A stretch of 64,000 bases of DNA, taken from positions 295,983,817 to 296,047,816 of the forward strand of contig OY986435.1 in NCBI GenBank assembly GCA_963920525.1, written 5' to 3'. The stretch comes from Dichetophora obliterata (Eukaryota; Arthropoda; Insecta; Diptera; Sciomyzidae). Shown one piece after another: positions 22,800-33,918 of this stretch. The position numbers and the translations under genes are program-made. Under the pieces are notes generated by a model. It had not been told where the DNA came from and ran no database searches. It saw nothing but the letters and a program-made list of their open reading frames with translations. Position 1 is the first letter of the stretch, and each line of letters begins with the position of its first letter.

Positions 22800-23640
22800 C
22801 TGTGAACCTTTCCATTCTCACTGCGTTGCTGTTGTAGATCTGCCATGTCATTGTTGTTGTGCAGTTAGCGGGAATTTTTTTTAGACTTTTTTTGTAGCTA
22901 TAGTCGGCATATTGATTAATTTTAGATAAGAGTTTATATTAATTTTTGAAATTTTGTATAAATGGCTTGAACTATTTCTTTTAACTAAATGTACTACAAT
23001 ATCAAAAATATATACATACAATTCATATCATTTATTTAAATTATTTCATTATTGAATTAATTTAAAAATTTAAATCTTATTTATATCTTTTTATATAATA
23101 ACACAATATACATGCACGCATATATAGATTGTGTTGTATATTAAAATAATATATATAAGAAATAGATATAGTATAAAAATAATATACATAGTTTAATATA
23201 ATAAATGTACGTAGACAGTTTAACCGCCTAGAGTTGTAAATTGAAAACGCAATTCAACGACAAGCAAGACACGAGAAGCAATAGAATTTCGTATAGAAAA
23301 AGTGTTGCTTCTCGTGTCTTACTTGTCGTTTTTTTGCGTTTTCGATTTATAACATTAGGCGGTCAGAAATAGAACGTTTGTGATAAGCAGACTGTAGTTA
23401 TTCAATTGCAACTGTAAATATAAATTTTTTTTGCAGGTTCTTTGTGTAAGTGTTTCTATGTACATATATATAAAGTGTTATAAAAATTCGATTGTCATAT
23501 GCCGACTGTAGCTACAAAAAAACATCTACAAAAAAATTCAAGCTAACTGCACAACAACAATTACCAAGCAAATCTACAAAAAAAAAAAAACGCAGAGAGA
23601 ATGACATGATCACAGCTAACTGCTGTGCAAGATTTAACTG
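22800..23640. mobile_element. Remainder of long-TIR element A
   Basis: The left TIR resumes at about 22800 (GTAGCTATAGTCGGCATATT near 22895). It is matched by an inverted arm at about 23497-23620 (CATATGCCGACTGTAGCTAC, then CTACAAAAAAATTCAAGCTA). The interior is very AT-rich and contains the palindrome at 23221-23363. No transposase is visible. Confidence 0.65.
23221..23363. repeat. Near-perfect hairpin of about 65-bp arms
   Basis: The arms 23221-23286 and 23299-23363 pair through ACCGCCTA, TTGAAAACGCAA and ACGACAAGCAAGACACGAGA against its inverse, around a 12-nt loop. It could be a tiny MITE inserted in element A. Transcribed, it would form a long stem. Confidence 0.8.
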
Positions 23641-23679
23641 CTGAAATATAATGAAATTTCAATTTTTCATATTTGTATT

Positions 23680-24550
23680 TTGGTTGACTGTCATGAAGTT
23701 TTTTTTAATGCCTCCACTTTAGATCTTGCTAGCAGGCAAACAGAAAAATAGCAAGCAAAGTGCTGTTTATTTTCCGCCGCCAATTCGGTGCAATCCCCTC
23801 TAACGCTTCGCAACCACTGGGATCTTGTCATTCTATTTGCGTTGTTGTTGTTAATTTGCTAAGTAGTTATTGTTGTACAGTAAGCTTTAATTTTTTGTAG
23901 ATGTTTATTTGTAGCTACAGTCAGCATATGACATCGAACTAATTTAGAAAACAGTTTATACATATGAATTAAAGAGTATATATAATATCGGTAAATCTAT
24001 TTCTTTTTAGTAAAAGTGTTACCCTATCGGAAATACATACATATATATAGTTCATATATATGAACAATTTAACTCATTGAGGAAATTTAAAGAGTATTTA
24101 TGTATATTTTTATAATAACAACTACGTAATAAGCCTGCAAAATAAATTAACATTTTCAGTAGTAATTGGATAACTTCAGGCTGCTTATCCTAAGCATTCT
24201 ATTTTTTAAACTGTTTAGCATCAATTTCTTATATGAATTAAATATAATTTAATAAGCTTTAATTTTTTATATTAATTCAATAATGAAATAATTTAAATAA
24301 ACTACTTTAATTATAAGTATTTTTGATATGGCAACACTTTTGCTTAAAAGAAATAGTTTTAGTAATATATAAAAAATGTAATAAATTGCTATAAGCTCTT
24401 AACAAAAATAATTCTAGTTTCATATGCCGACTGTAGCTACACAGTTAGAATTCACAACGTCTACAAAAAATTTCCAGCTAACTTCGCCAACAACAGTTAC
24501 CAAGGAAATCTACAAACAAGGACGCACAGAGAAGAACAAGATCATAGCGG
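23680..24550. mobile_element. Long-TIR element B
   Basis: The left arm from about 23790 to 24110 and the right arm from about 24240 to 24545 are inverted copies. Paired text includes TGTAGCTACAGTCAGCATAT on the left and CATATGCCGACTGTAGCTAC on the right. The same arms occur in element A, so A and B are two neighbouring members of one family. It is non-coding. Confidence 0.65.
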
Positions 24551-25280
24551 AACTTTTAGAACTTTTTGATTTTCATCCAACGTGTAGGACGGGCTGCAGT
24601 GTGAGCTTTCGCACATCCTACATGTCCGTCCAACCTGTCAAATCCGTCCTACATGTAGAATAGTCCGAAACCCCCTATTAGCATGAAAATTCTTATATAC
24701 CAGTAAGACGGTCCGTGGCAGGACAACGTCTTCCAGGGAATACTCATATTTTATGTTTAGGTTTTCGCTTCGGTCGGCAGTCCGCTCACTGCTATACTTT
24801 TTTTTTTTAAATGTTAGTCAGGACTAGGGCTGCCAGGTTTTTTTTAAAAAAAATCGGGATTTTACAAAAAATGAATCGGGACATAAGAAAAAAAAAATCG
24901 GGAAAAAGACGTATGCATGTCGCTCGTTTTTTCAATAACGTCACAACTCAAAAAATGCAATATCTTAGTTAAGTACATAGAAATACTTGTCATGGATCAA
25001 TTTTAATTGTGTGAATGATAACTATATCTTATTTACTTTTCGCGATAGAGGAAAATATGTCGCTCAATAGTTCAGTACCACAGCAAAATTTTTGATGCAA
25101 ATGTGACATGCATTCTGACGGACACTGCTTCCAGAAGACATTCTATGTATCCAAATATGCTTCTTTTTAGCCTTATAAAGAAGTTCTTTCAAGTGACATT
25201 TTTATAAAATCCTTCTGGAAGACATTCAAACGGCATTTCAATTCAATTAAAGTACAAAAATTATATATAATTATAAAATA
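24551..25280. other. Interval with a small stem and AT-rich DNA
   Basis: GTGTAGGACGGGCTGCAGTG to CCGTCCTACATGTAG (24578-24658) forms an imperfect stem, probably another small MITE. The rest contains T- and A-runs, and no gene is recognised. Confidence 0.4.
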
Positions 25281-25284
25281 TGTT

Positions 25285-25535
25285 TTAGATATTTTCCGCG
25301 GGATTTTTTAAATCCCCAATGAAACTCAACAACTTACTACTTACAACACCAAAATGCTTTGAAAATCGGAAAAAAGGATATTTTACGTGTAATTTTTTTA
25401 AACCCCACAAAACCCAAACATTTTTCATTTCCAACACCAAAATCACTAGTCTAGAATTTCGAGAAAAGGGATATTTTCCCAGGGATTTTTTAAACCCCCA
25501 AAACCACAAAAACCATTCCAGTCCATTTAATGCCT
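25285..25535 (+). repeat. Tandem repeat of about 100-bp units
   Basis: Two to three units share GGGATTTTTTAAACCCC, AACCCAAACATTTTTCATTT and AACACCAAAATCACTAGTCT-like text. Frames running through it on both strands are therefore repeat-derived, not genes. Confidence 0.7.
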
Positions 25536-26539
25536 TCTTAATGTTCTCCTGAAAAACACCTACTAGAATCCTTTGATTGAAGGCCTGAAAGAAATCTTCC
25601 ATTGAAAAAGTCCTAGAAGCACTTCTAAGAGGTTGCGCAAAGTCCTAGAAGACTAAGGAAAGCATTCCTCCCAATGACATGCATATGTTAAAAGAATGTC
25701 TTCTGGGTATGAATTTTGACATCAAAGTTATGACGATATCTCGCAAACTATAGCTTTTTTTCAGTACAACGTATTTTTGTATGAAAAGCCCTGGTTTTGA
25801 AAAATAACGATGTATGAAAGTTTTTTTTTTGGGTAATGCTTTTACAGATAATAGTTTTAAAAAAATTTCGGCTATTTTAATATCAAAAATGATTGCGATA
25901 ATTTGAAACTTAAGATTTTCTAAGTACAACACATTATCTTAAAGCAAGGTAGTCGCCTCAGAATAAAAAAAAAACTATTGAAATTTCGGAAAGTTGGTCG
26001 AATTTCGGCCACAGGCGATACTAGTTGTGATTAAATTGTTCAATTTGAAATATTAAGGCAAATTGAAGCAATGTAAGCTACCTTCTTTTACATACATTCT
26101 TGAAAATGTGAATGGATTAATTTTTGATTATTTTATGTTCCTTATATATTTTTGCGTTGTATAAACTTTTCCCACAATGCGTAGTTTAACTTTTTTCATG
26201 TACGTAAATGGATTAAATATTTATACTATTACAATATTTTTGTCTTAATGTATTATTAAAACCTTTATTTAAGTGGACTCTATTTTATGTATTAAAATAA
26301 ATATACTATACCTTTTATTTTTCGTTACATTTTTTATTAAATTTAAAAATACATATTTATATTAACCAAATGGTTTTTTAGAAAACCGGTTAACTAGTTT
26401 AAACCTGTTATTTTTTTTTAAATATTCGAAAAACTGGTTTTTTAAAAATTGTCATTTTATTTATTCGAGAAATGGTTGTTTTATGTGAAGGACTAATGCT
26501 TGGTTTTCACTTTGTCAGTTTTATGACGACATATTTTTC
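25536..26539. other. AT-rich interval, no gene recognised
   Basis: Nothing is supportable on either strand. Confidence 0.45.
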
Positions 26540-26769
26540 AATTTTTTAGAGCGAGTTTAAACTCTAGTAAAATTAAACTGAGGTTAACTCACCAAAATTG
26601 AACGATTAAACTCATTTTAATTAGATATTTTAGCATTCGTTTAAGTTAAATTGGCTTCAATTGTCATATAATGTATTTCTTTTTTGCCTAAACCGAGTTT
26701 AAACGTCCAATTTTGGTGAGTTAACCTCAGTTTAATTTGACTAGAGCTTAAACTTGCACTAAAAAATTA
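26540..26769. mobile_element. MITE with 65-bp inverted arms
   Basis: The arms 26540-26604 and 26704-26769 pair through TTAAACTGAGGTTAACTCAC and CCAAAATTG against the inverse. The outermost ATTTTTTAG/CTAAAAAAT also pairs. It is about 230 bp and non-coding. The palindromic ends hide the exact target duplication. Confidence 0.75.
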
Positions 26770-27216
26770 ACCCTAAATGTTTTAAATTTAGAAGAATATG
26801 TTGTTATTTTCAATTTGATTGACAACAACTGACCATTGAAAATGACATAGTGAAAACCTAGTATCTCGAAATAACTCGCTACTCTGTCTGTCGTTCCTTT
26901 GAATTTTTTTGTTAAAATTTGAGTGTGGTTTCGAAATTGAAATACAATGTCGGCTCAAACGAAATAATAAACATTTTTTTTTTCTATGGAAACTTGTCAT
27001 TATTTTTACTTTTTTAAAAATTCGCAAAAACAGGTTTCAAGTTTATAATAGGAATAGCGTCTATTTCGGCGGCAAGCGTTTGGTATGAATTTCATACATT
27101 TTATTAAATTTTTTTTTGACACCGGCCGATGACACACATACATCGTTCATTCCGTTTAAGCTAATAAGCTAAAAAATAATTTTTGTTTTTATGTGTTATA
27201 AAAATATTGATTGTAT
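26770..27216. other. Intergenic, downstream of the zinc-finger gene
   Basis: No coding sequence is recognised. This lies beyond the candidate polyadenylation signal of the minus-strand gene. Confidence 0.4.
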
Positions 27217-27222
27217 TTTATT
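27217..27222 (-). terminator. Candidate polyadenylation signal (AATAAA) of the zinc-finger gene
   Basis: The plus strand reads TTTATT, so the minus strand reads AATAAA, about 430 nt after the stop codon. It is the first canonical hexamer I see downstream on that strand. Cleavage position and use are unverified. Confidence 0.35.
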
Positions 27223-27358
27223 CGATTTTGGGTTTTCTTTCATTTTTTGTTTATATTTTAATAACATAACGTAAATATATTCTTGCAGTATCGGAAAGAT
27301 CCTTTTTACAATATTTACAATATCCGTATATTAATCTTGTGTGTTTGTGCATGTACCT

Positions 27359-27389
27359 TTGTGTGTGTGTGTGTGTGTGTGTATGTGTG
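27359..27389. repeat. GT/CA microsatellite in the probable 3' UTR
   Basis: About ten GT units are followed by imperfect ATGTGTGTATG. It would be transcribed as CA repeats in the 3' UTR of the minus-strand gene. Confidence 0.85.
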
Positions 27390-27652
27390 TATGCATGTAT
27401 ATCGTTAAACGTTTTTAGAATACAAATAAAATTTAGCATAAGTTTCTAAGTTAGGTGTAAATATTGATCGAAAAGTAAATATTTAATAAGTGCGAGTGCT
27501 TGTGTGCCCCAGGTACAAGTTATTATATTGTATATTGTCAAAGGATGAGTCCACGTTCTCTGCTGATGGTGTTGTTGCCGGTGGATTTCGTTGTTTGCCA
27601 TATTGCAGTATAAAACGTGCTCCTTTGAGTTTGCCCTTTTTCTTTTTTTGAT

Positions 27653-28676
27653 TTAATATCCATACAAATACGGATACATAGGTACAAATATTGCAGGTCC
27701 TAGTTGACGTTCTTGTGGCATATGAGTCTTCATATGCTTTTTCAGGTGGTCACGTCGGCCAAACTTCTTGCCGCATGCTGTACAGGGATAAGGACGCAAG
27801 CCGGTGTGGATACGTTTGTGGCGGGTGAGTTCCTCGTTGCGTGTAAATGTCTTACCACATGTCTCCACATCACACTTAAAAGGACGTTCGCCTGGAAAAA
27901 AAAGAAAGAAACAAACGGATAATTCAAAAGAGGTTGAATGTACAAGCATTTAAGATTCATTCCTAGTCGAAGGTGGCTAGGATGAAGCTACTTAGCTACC
28001 TACCTGTATGAATTCTGATGTGTCCTTTAAGTTGTCCATTGTTGGAGAATGCAACATCGCAGTGTGGACATTTGAACTTCTTTGGGCGTTGTTTACGTGC
28101 GTTGAGTGCCTTCAGGTGCGCATCCTCGGCCATGACTCGCGCGTACTCTTGCTCCATAAGGCTCAAGGTGTAGGGATCCATGCCGAAAGCTGATGATGCT
28201 GTCAGCGGCACTCCGCTTGCTGTCGCTGTATAGAATATATCGCTGGGAGTGGATATGCCGCTGTTCGCAGAAACTGTAGCCAGTTGTATTCTATGCTGGT
28301 GTTCGAGAGCGCTGTAGTGTTGCGTAGCAGCTTCAAAGACTTCCGCTGCGGCAAAAGTCGTGCAATGGTCTGGAAGAAAGTCTGTTGTAGGTGGCCGTAT
28401 TGGGTGGTGGCTAGCATCACTGCTGTGAAAGCTGTCATCGTAGCTGGACTTGCTGCTACTGCTTAAGGCACATTCTTCACGATCACTATCACTGTTGTTG
28501 TTGTTGTTGTTGCTGTTGGTGTTTGCTATTTCTGGTTTAATAGCAATTTTGGCCAAAGAGCCACCGCATTCTTTTTTTATGGCGGTTTGCCTGATAGCAC
28601 TAGAACACTTGTACGTATCCCAAGGACGAAATAGTCGCGAGTATGTCTGTGGGGGATGCACGTTTGTGCCGGACAT
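27653..28676 (-). CDS. hkb: Huckebein-like Sp/Egr zinc-finger repressor, two exons
   Basis: The coding sequence is 28676-28004 joined to 27891-27653, a 303-residue nuclear DNA-binding protein. The intron of 112 nt has a GTAGGT donor and a CCAG acceptor and splits the first His-Thr-Gly linker. FRPW at residues 16-19 matches the Groucho-binding motif described for Drosophila Huckebein. A poly-Asn/Ser acidic region lies at about 52-85. Three C2H2 fingers follow: C203/C206/H219/H223, C231/C236/H249/H253 (CX4C spacing, TRNEELTRH) and C261/C264/H277/H281 (RRDHLKKH). Fingers 2 and 3 look like Sp1/Egr fingers. Total length and finger position agree with Huckebein, a short-range repressor of terminal and endoderm patterning. 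The start is the first in-frame ATG; an upstream stop-free stretch lacks ATG. Another FRPW-bearing Sp/KLF-like factor is the main alternative. Confidence 0.8.
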
Positions 28677-29020
28677 ATTTGTTTGTTTACCTTTTTTTTG
28701 TGTTATTGTGCACGCAAAAATTTTCGATAATTCAAAATGATAAAGTAATTTGTCAACTTTTGGGAAATTAAAGAAAACCAACTGAAGAAAATGTTAACTC
28801 AAATTGCAATGCTCTACCTTGTCCTCTCACTTCAAGATCACAAATTGAACTGGTGTCCAGAGAGCATCAAGCTCACAATTTAAACAGTCTCTCTGTTGAA
28901 ATCTTTGTCTTTCTTTGGATTTGCTATCAACCAACTATGTCGTTGTCTACCTAGAATGACACTCCACCCTTAATTGCAGTTTCATCCCGTTTCATTCATT
29001 GAATCCTTGAGTTGCTAGCT
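28677..29020 (-). promoter_or_regulatory. Probable 5' UTR and proximal promoter of the zinc-finger gene
   Basis: The minus strand upstream of the ATG carries AACAAAT directly before the start and a TTCAGTT at about 28779-28785 that fits an insect initiator. No TATA box is seen at the expected distance. The transcription start is inferred, not shown. Confidence 0.3.
28991..28998 (-). promoter_or_regulatory. Candidate Capicua octamer (TGAATGAA)
   Basis: TTCATTCA on the plus strand is TGAATGAA on the gene strand, about 315 nt upstream of the ATG. Drosophila hkb is repressed by Capicua through such octamers under Torso control. The same octamer also occurs by chance elsewhere here (for example near 39837 and 41477), so this is only a candidate. 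Confidence 0.3.
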
Positions 29021-29099
29021 TGTGTGTGTGTGTGTGTATTTGTATGGTTGTGTGCATGTTAGGGGTGTTTTTGTGCCACAATGGCTTCTATCTCATACA

Positions 29100-29130
<31 letters not shown>
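29021..29130. repeat. Paired TG and CA microsatellites
   Basis: About nine TG units at 29021-29038 and about fourteen CA units at 29103-29130 are complementary and could form a hairpin with a 64-bp loop. The short frame spanning them is an artefact. Confidence 0.8.
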
Positions 29131-30477
29131 TGAATGTTACAGTATATATATACTTGATAGTCGGAAGTAGGTACGTATATAATTTATATACAATTCCATG
29201 TGTATGCCATGATGCTTGAACTTTCACTTATCTTGAGTTTTACAAAAAAAAAAAGTAAAAAAAAATTTTAAATGTACCTACTTTTATCCCACATAAGGGT
29301 CTGCTAAGGGTTGCGCAGCTTTAATTACTTTGCAGTAGTTCTGATGTAAAGCAAACGCTCGCTCGATTTAATTCAAACCTTCTTGATAAGGAATTTTACG
29401 CTTACCCTCGACAAACCCTCATGTTCGCAATATTCAATTATATTTCAACAACAGCAACATAAACTCCCTCAAAAAGGAAATGTTTTTATTTTTTCTTCCC
29501 ATATTTAGGAGGAAAAAATATTATCCAAAATGGCCGATAATTTTAGCTACAAGCTTAAAAATAATTTGCATTAAATTAATTTGATCAACTTTAATTTACT
29601 AGAAGTACAACAAGCACATAAAGCTGCGTTGCTTGATTTAAGAATACTTTAAATCAGTTCTAATCTAATAAGTAACTTACTCCGGGCAAAGATGTTAACG
29701 TTTGTCTTTTGTTAAATCAGTTTGGAAATTGTAAATCTAAGTTCTGTGAATTCATTTGTGTTATTAATGTAAATGCCGGTTCAGTGGGATATAGTCACGC
29801 ACGTAACATTCGTATGCCTTTTTTGTTGTTAAAAATTAAAAAAAGCAAATAAATATTTAAACTTTTTTGTCCTGTTTTAATTTTTGGATAGCATTCTAGT
29901 AGTACTATATTTAGTGTCAAAGGTAGAAGCGATCGAAAGTATTGTCCAAAGATATAAGCAATCAAAAAAGGACGCGTTACGATACAAAAAATGGAAGTGG
30001 TTTTTCTCTGCAATAATATAATCAAAAAATCTGGGAAGTATGCACGAGTTTTTTTATTAAAAATATTTTAATGTTTTCTGGAATGATGTTGCTATGAATT
30101 CACAATTGTTTCGTTAAAAATTCTGTTTTAATTATTTTTATACAAGCCATCGCATAATACGTTACGATACAGATTTTTCTCTTCAAAGAAGTAAAATTTT
30201 TTTTTATAGTTTTATTTACTTAATTGAACTTAAAAATCATAGAAAGTGTAATTCAGGTCCGTAAAAATAGAAAACTGAAAAAAATTGAATTAAACTTTGT
30301 ATTATACGAGTATTTATTATACTTATAAAATTCCTACTTTTGTTAAAATTTTTCAACTTTTGTTGCCATTTTTTCAAAATTCAAATTGAGATCAGCTCTC
30401 AGTACTCTCACAATATAAATTTAAACATATTTTCTGTTATGAAGGTTTAAAAAAATTCTAGGAAATGCCCATTTGCT
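29131..30477. other. Intergenic DNA upstream of the zinc-finger gene
   Basis: No gene is recognised. GAGATCAGCTCTCAGTACTC followed by TCACAATA at about 30388 also occurs at about 13948, marking another dispersed repeat. Cis-regulatory DNA of the zinc-finger gene may lie here, but none can be identified by eye. Confidence 0.4.
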
Positions 30478-30830
30478 GTATAATCTATATATAAATAGGC
30501 GTAGCCAAAATAGTTCGGTACCATTTTGTCTTGTGTTTCTCAACCGATTTTGACACTTTTTTTTTAATAAATAGGAGTAGGGAGAGGGAGTGCACCGAAT
30601 AGCTTGCATTACCTATGACCAAAAATATAAGCGTAAAAAGAGAATGTCTTCAATCTATATATAAATAGGCATAGGCAAAACAGCTCGGTACCATTTTCTC
30701 CAGTGTTTCTCAACCGATTTGGATAATTTTTCTTTTAAATTAATTATAGTTGGGAGGAGAAGTGCACCGAATACTTTTTGTGACTTTTGACCTGTAATAT
30801 GAGCGGTGAACGAGAATTTCGGAAATACAA
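30478..30830 (+). repeat. Two-copy tandem repeat, about 172 bp
   Basis: Both copies begin AATCTATATATAAATAGGC and continue through CTCGGTACCATTTT, GTGTTTCTCAACCGATTT, GGAG-AGTGCACCGAATA and a shared tail. TCTATATATAA starts are common at Helitron-like 5' ends in insects, but no Rep/helicase or CTRR hairpin end was found. Confidence 0.7.
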
Positions 30831-31464
30831 GCTAAGCAATCTCTATAAGAGATGGGAGAACACGATATAAGAGGAAATTTTAGACATTGCATAGATGTAC
30901 AAAAAATATTGCAAACATTTTTCGCTATTCCTTACAGATACCCTACAACAGTGGCGTATATATAGGAATGGTCCGCGGGTCTGGATGCCTCCCAGAGCCA
31001 TAGAAACATTTCCAGATATCTCACGTTGTTGTGTATTGATTTTATTAAGTTAAGCCCGAATCCATATGTATATGTATTGCCAAAAACTATTTTTTTTCTG
31101 GGAGTGGCTCGAAATCCCCAAAATCAAAATCCCCAAACACAAAATTCCCAATTTTTTTAGCATCCCCAAATTCAAAATCCCCAAACACAAAATCTTCAAA
31201 CACAAAATCCCCAAATATCCTCAACTTTGAAAAAATCGCCAACTTGCGGTTATAAGTGTAACACAGGTTGCTACAACCATTGTATTCAGTAGGCGCTAGG
31301 GAGTCCAATCTCTTAAGCTTTTCTCGGAATCCCGGGACTAGTTCGGGATTGAAAATTTTAAAAAGTAAATAATTTAAAAGTTTTTAAAACAATTTTTTGT
31401 TATTTATTACTTGAAACTAAAAAATGTGAATTAATTCATTTATAAAGTAACAAAAACAAACACA
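30831..31464. repeat. Low-complexity CCCCAAA(C/T)ACAAAAT array and flanks
   Basis: At 31108-31220 short units of AAATCCCCAAACACA recur six to eight times, which explains the FGDFVFGDF-like minus-strand frame. The flanks hold CGGGATT text repeated near 31325 and 32640 (CCCGGGATCCAGG). No gene is recognised. Confidence 0.55.
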
Positions 31465-31683
31465 TTAAGGGTATTCAGAATTGCGTTGTTTTCAGTATAG
31501 TTAAAAAATTCCGTGGTATTGAGCGGTTTTTATATTTTTTGTTGCTTTACATATAACATACGCATAGTAACAAATAGCTATAGTGGGAGGTTCTCAACCA
31601 CAAATTCTATTTTAAAGGGTGTTCATATTGTGATTTTCAACTATGGCAAAAAAAAAAACCATACACAATTGTGAATACTCTTA
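31465..31683. mobile_element. MITE with GGGTATTCA-type ends
   Basis: AAGGGTATTCAGAATTGCGT on the left is matched inversely by ACACAATTGTGAATACTC on the right at about 15 of 19 positions. TTA/TAA-type sequence lies outside both ends. The terminal GGGTATTCA resembles the element at 9931. It is about 215 bp and non-coding. Confidence 0.6.
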
Positions 31684-31739
31684 TTGTTAATAAACACAAA
31701 AAACATAAATAATATTAATGACTAGCACATTGTATTAAT

Positions 31740-32278
31740 TTAACCCTTTCAGTGGATTTGCCAAATATATTGGACACGTCCGAAAATTATTTTTATATTT
31801 ACTTATTTTGCAAAGCTTTTTTTAAATCAAATCATTTGGTTCTATGAAAAAAAGATGAACCAACATGATAAATATAAATTTAGAGATATGTTTGACTTTA
31901 AAGTCAATTGGATTTTCGTTTTTGTGGCGAAGAAAAGCAAAAAAAAAAATTTGTTTGGGCTATTTTATAAGAAAACATCAACCAGACAAAGATCACATTT
32001 ATGTTATTTTATCTTTTTATGGCTTTAATGATAAGTATATTAAGCGGGTTTAAAAAAACAAAGATCTTAAGGGTTGAGAAACCTTTAAAAGATAAAAAAA
32101 GACTTTGTGCCGAACACGAGCAAAATAGTTTTTTCTTTGTACATGCCTGTAAAACGAAAGTTGCGCAGGTTAAAATGAAAGGTATGTTTTTTTCATCTTT
32201 AAAGGGCCTAAATGATAGGAATATTACCTCAAAAAAATTATTTTGTTCTTCGTTTCGCCAAGCCATTGAAAGGGTTAA
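31740..32278. mobile_element. piggyBac-like MITE, TTAA flanks
   Basis: TTAACCCTTTCAGTGG at the left and CCATTGAAAGGGTTAA at the right are inverted, and TTAA is duplicated exactly at both ends (31740-31743, 32275-32278). TTAA targets with CCC-starting TIRs characterise piggyBac elements. The 539-bp interior has AT-rich frames without similarity to a transposase. It is therefore non-autonomous or internally deleted. Confidence 0.75.
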
Positions 32279-33033
32279 AGAACAAAAAATATAAAAACAG
32301 TTTAAGGTATTGCTATATAAATGTTACACTTTTTTTTGTACACCAAGGTAAATTAAGGTTGGAAAAAGAGTTTTCAAATTAAATTTTTTGTTTTAATTAT
32401 TTTTAACGTAATACATTTAGCAGATCAACTCGTTTTATTGGAGAGTATTGTCCGAATATTATTACCAAAATTCTTCTAAAACTTTGCAAAGTCTTTGCTC
32501 CAGTGATTCACACTCAAGGTCCTAAAAATCTTTTTCAGCCTCAATAAAAGCTTTTTATCATTCTATATTCATATCAACTTAAAATGAAATGTTTGCATTT
32601 ACATGAATATTTTTAATAGAAGTTTTTTATTTCAAAATCCCGGGATCCAGGAAAGACAATCCCGGGATTTAAAAGGGCTTAAATCGTCCGGGATCCAGGG
32701 ACTTTAAATAGTCTCCACGTGTCACTCTACGATTTTAATGAGCTTTGGATATGTGATAGAAGATAAAATTCTAAAGTTGATGTTTTTTGTTATATCTGCT
32801 AAGTTAAGGTTCAGGCTTTCAAAATAGCGTTCGAAAATTTGCAAAAATTACGTTTTTTCGCAATAATTTCAGTTTTACATATCTAAACATACACAAATTA
32901 GGCATCAAATCAAAGGTACTGAAATTTTACGTCGTTTGGTATATGTTAAAAAACATTTTTTGTTGTTGTTTTGACAATTGAGTAAATATTGATTATTCAT
33001 ATGTAATTATTATTTTAAATAAAGTATACAATG
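32279..33033. other. AT-rich interval with CCCGGGATCCAGG repeats
   Basis: CGGGATCCAGG occurs twice at 32640-32700. No gene is recognised. Confidence 0.4.
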
Positions 33034-33912
33034 TACACTGAGAAAAAAGACATACTTTAAAATTAAACAAAAAATTTTAATACAGAAATTTAACGCATTT
33101 GCGTTTCTACAAAACAAAATTTCAAGCAAGCGTTTATAATTTTTAACTATAAACTCATTTCTGTATTTTGCATAATTTTCTCTTAATTTTTCCGTTCAAT
33201 AACAAAAAATACGTCGCTACCAGAGATTGAATTAAAAAATTATGTGAAGTAGAATCATTGAAAATTATTGCCAGACAACTGAGACTCCAATTTTACATTT
33301 GATTGTTTCAAAATATTTTTGAATTAGTCTTACAAATATTGAACATAAGATGAAATAAAAACGATTTAATTATTTTGATATTTAAAATATTTCAAGCCGC
33401 AATAAAACGCAACCTTCATCAAATGAAGTCAAAAAATGTGTTATTCGGGGGGTCCCAGGGGTCGCTAAGCACTAATCTGACGTCGAAAACTCGAAAAAGT
33501 TAAAAAAATGGCATCAAAAAATGGCATCAAAAAAATAGCGGGTTAATTTATTTGTTTTTAATTTAAAACATTTGTTTTATTTTATTTAATTATTGTATGA
33601 AAAAGAACAATAAATTATTATTTTACAAAAGGGGAAAGGAGCACTAGCTGCCTTTCGACTCTCATTTGTTTTATATATTAAAGTTTTTGCATTAAATTTT
33701 TTGTTTAAATAAATGTGTTTAAACTTAAAATTTTTACAATGAAAGTATATTTAAAAACATTGTTTTGAAAACAAAAACTTTTGTTTTAAATTAAATTTTA
33801 AAAACATTTGCAAAAATAAACAAAAACATTGTTTCAAGCTCTATTTCAAAAACAAATTCGTTTAATATGAACACAATTTCATTTAATTTTAACACATATT
33901 TCCCTCAGTGTA
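33034..33912. mobile_element. MITE-like element with TACACTGAG ends
   Basis: TACACTGAGAAAAAAGACAT at the left is matched inversely by TTTCCCTCAGTGTA at the right over about 14 bp. The interior holds AAACAAAAATTTTAA-type low-complexity text and no coding sequence. Confidence 0.45.
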
Positions 33913-33918
33913 GGTATC

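Noticed and set aside
30478..30830. Helitron
   Set aside because: Only a TCTATATATAA-like start is seen; no Rep/helicase sequence, CTRR end or 3' hairpin was found.
31087..31308. FGDFVFGDF repeat protein on the minus strand
   Set aside because: It is explained by the short CCCCAAACACAAAAT tandem array.
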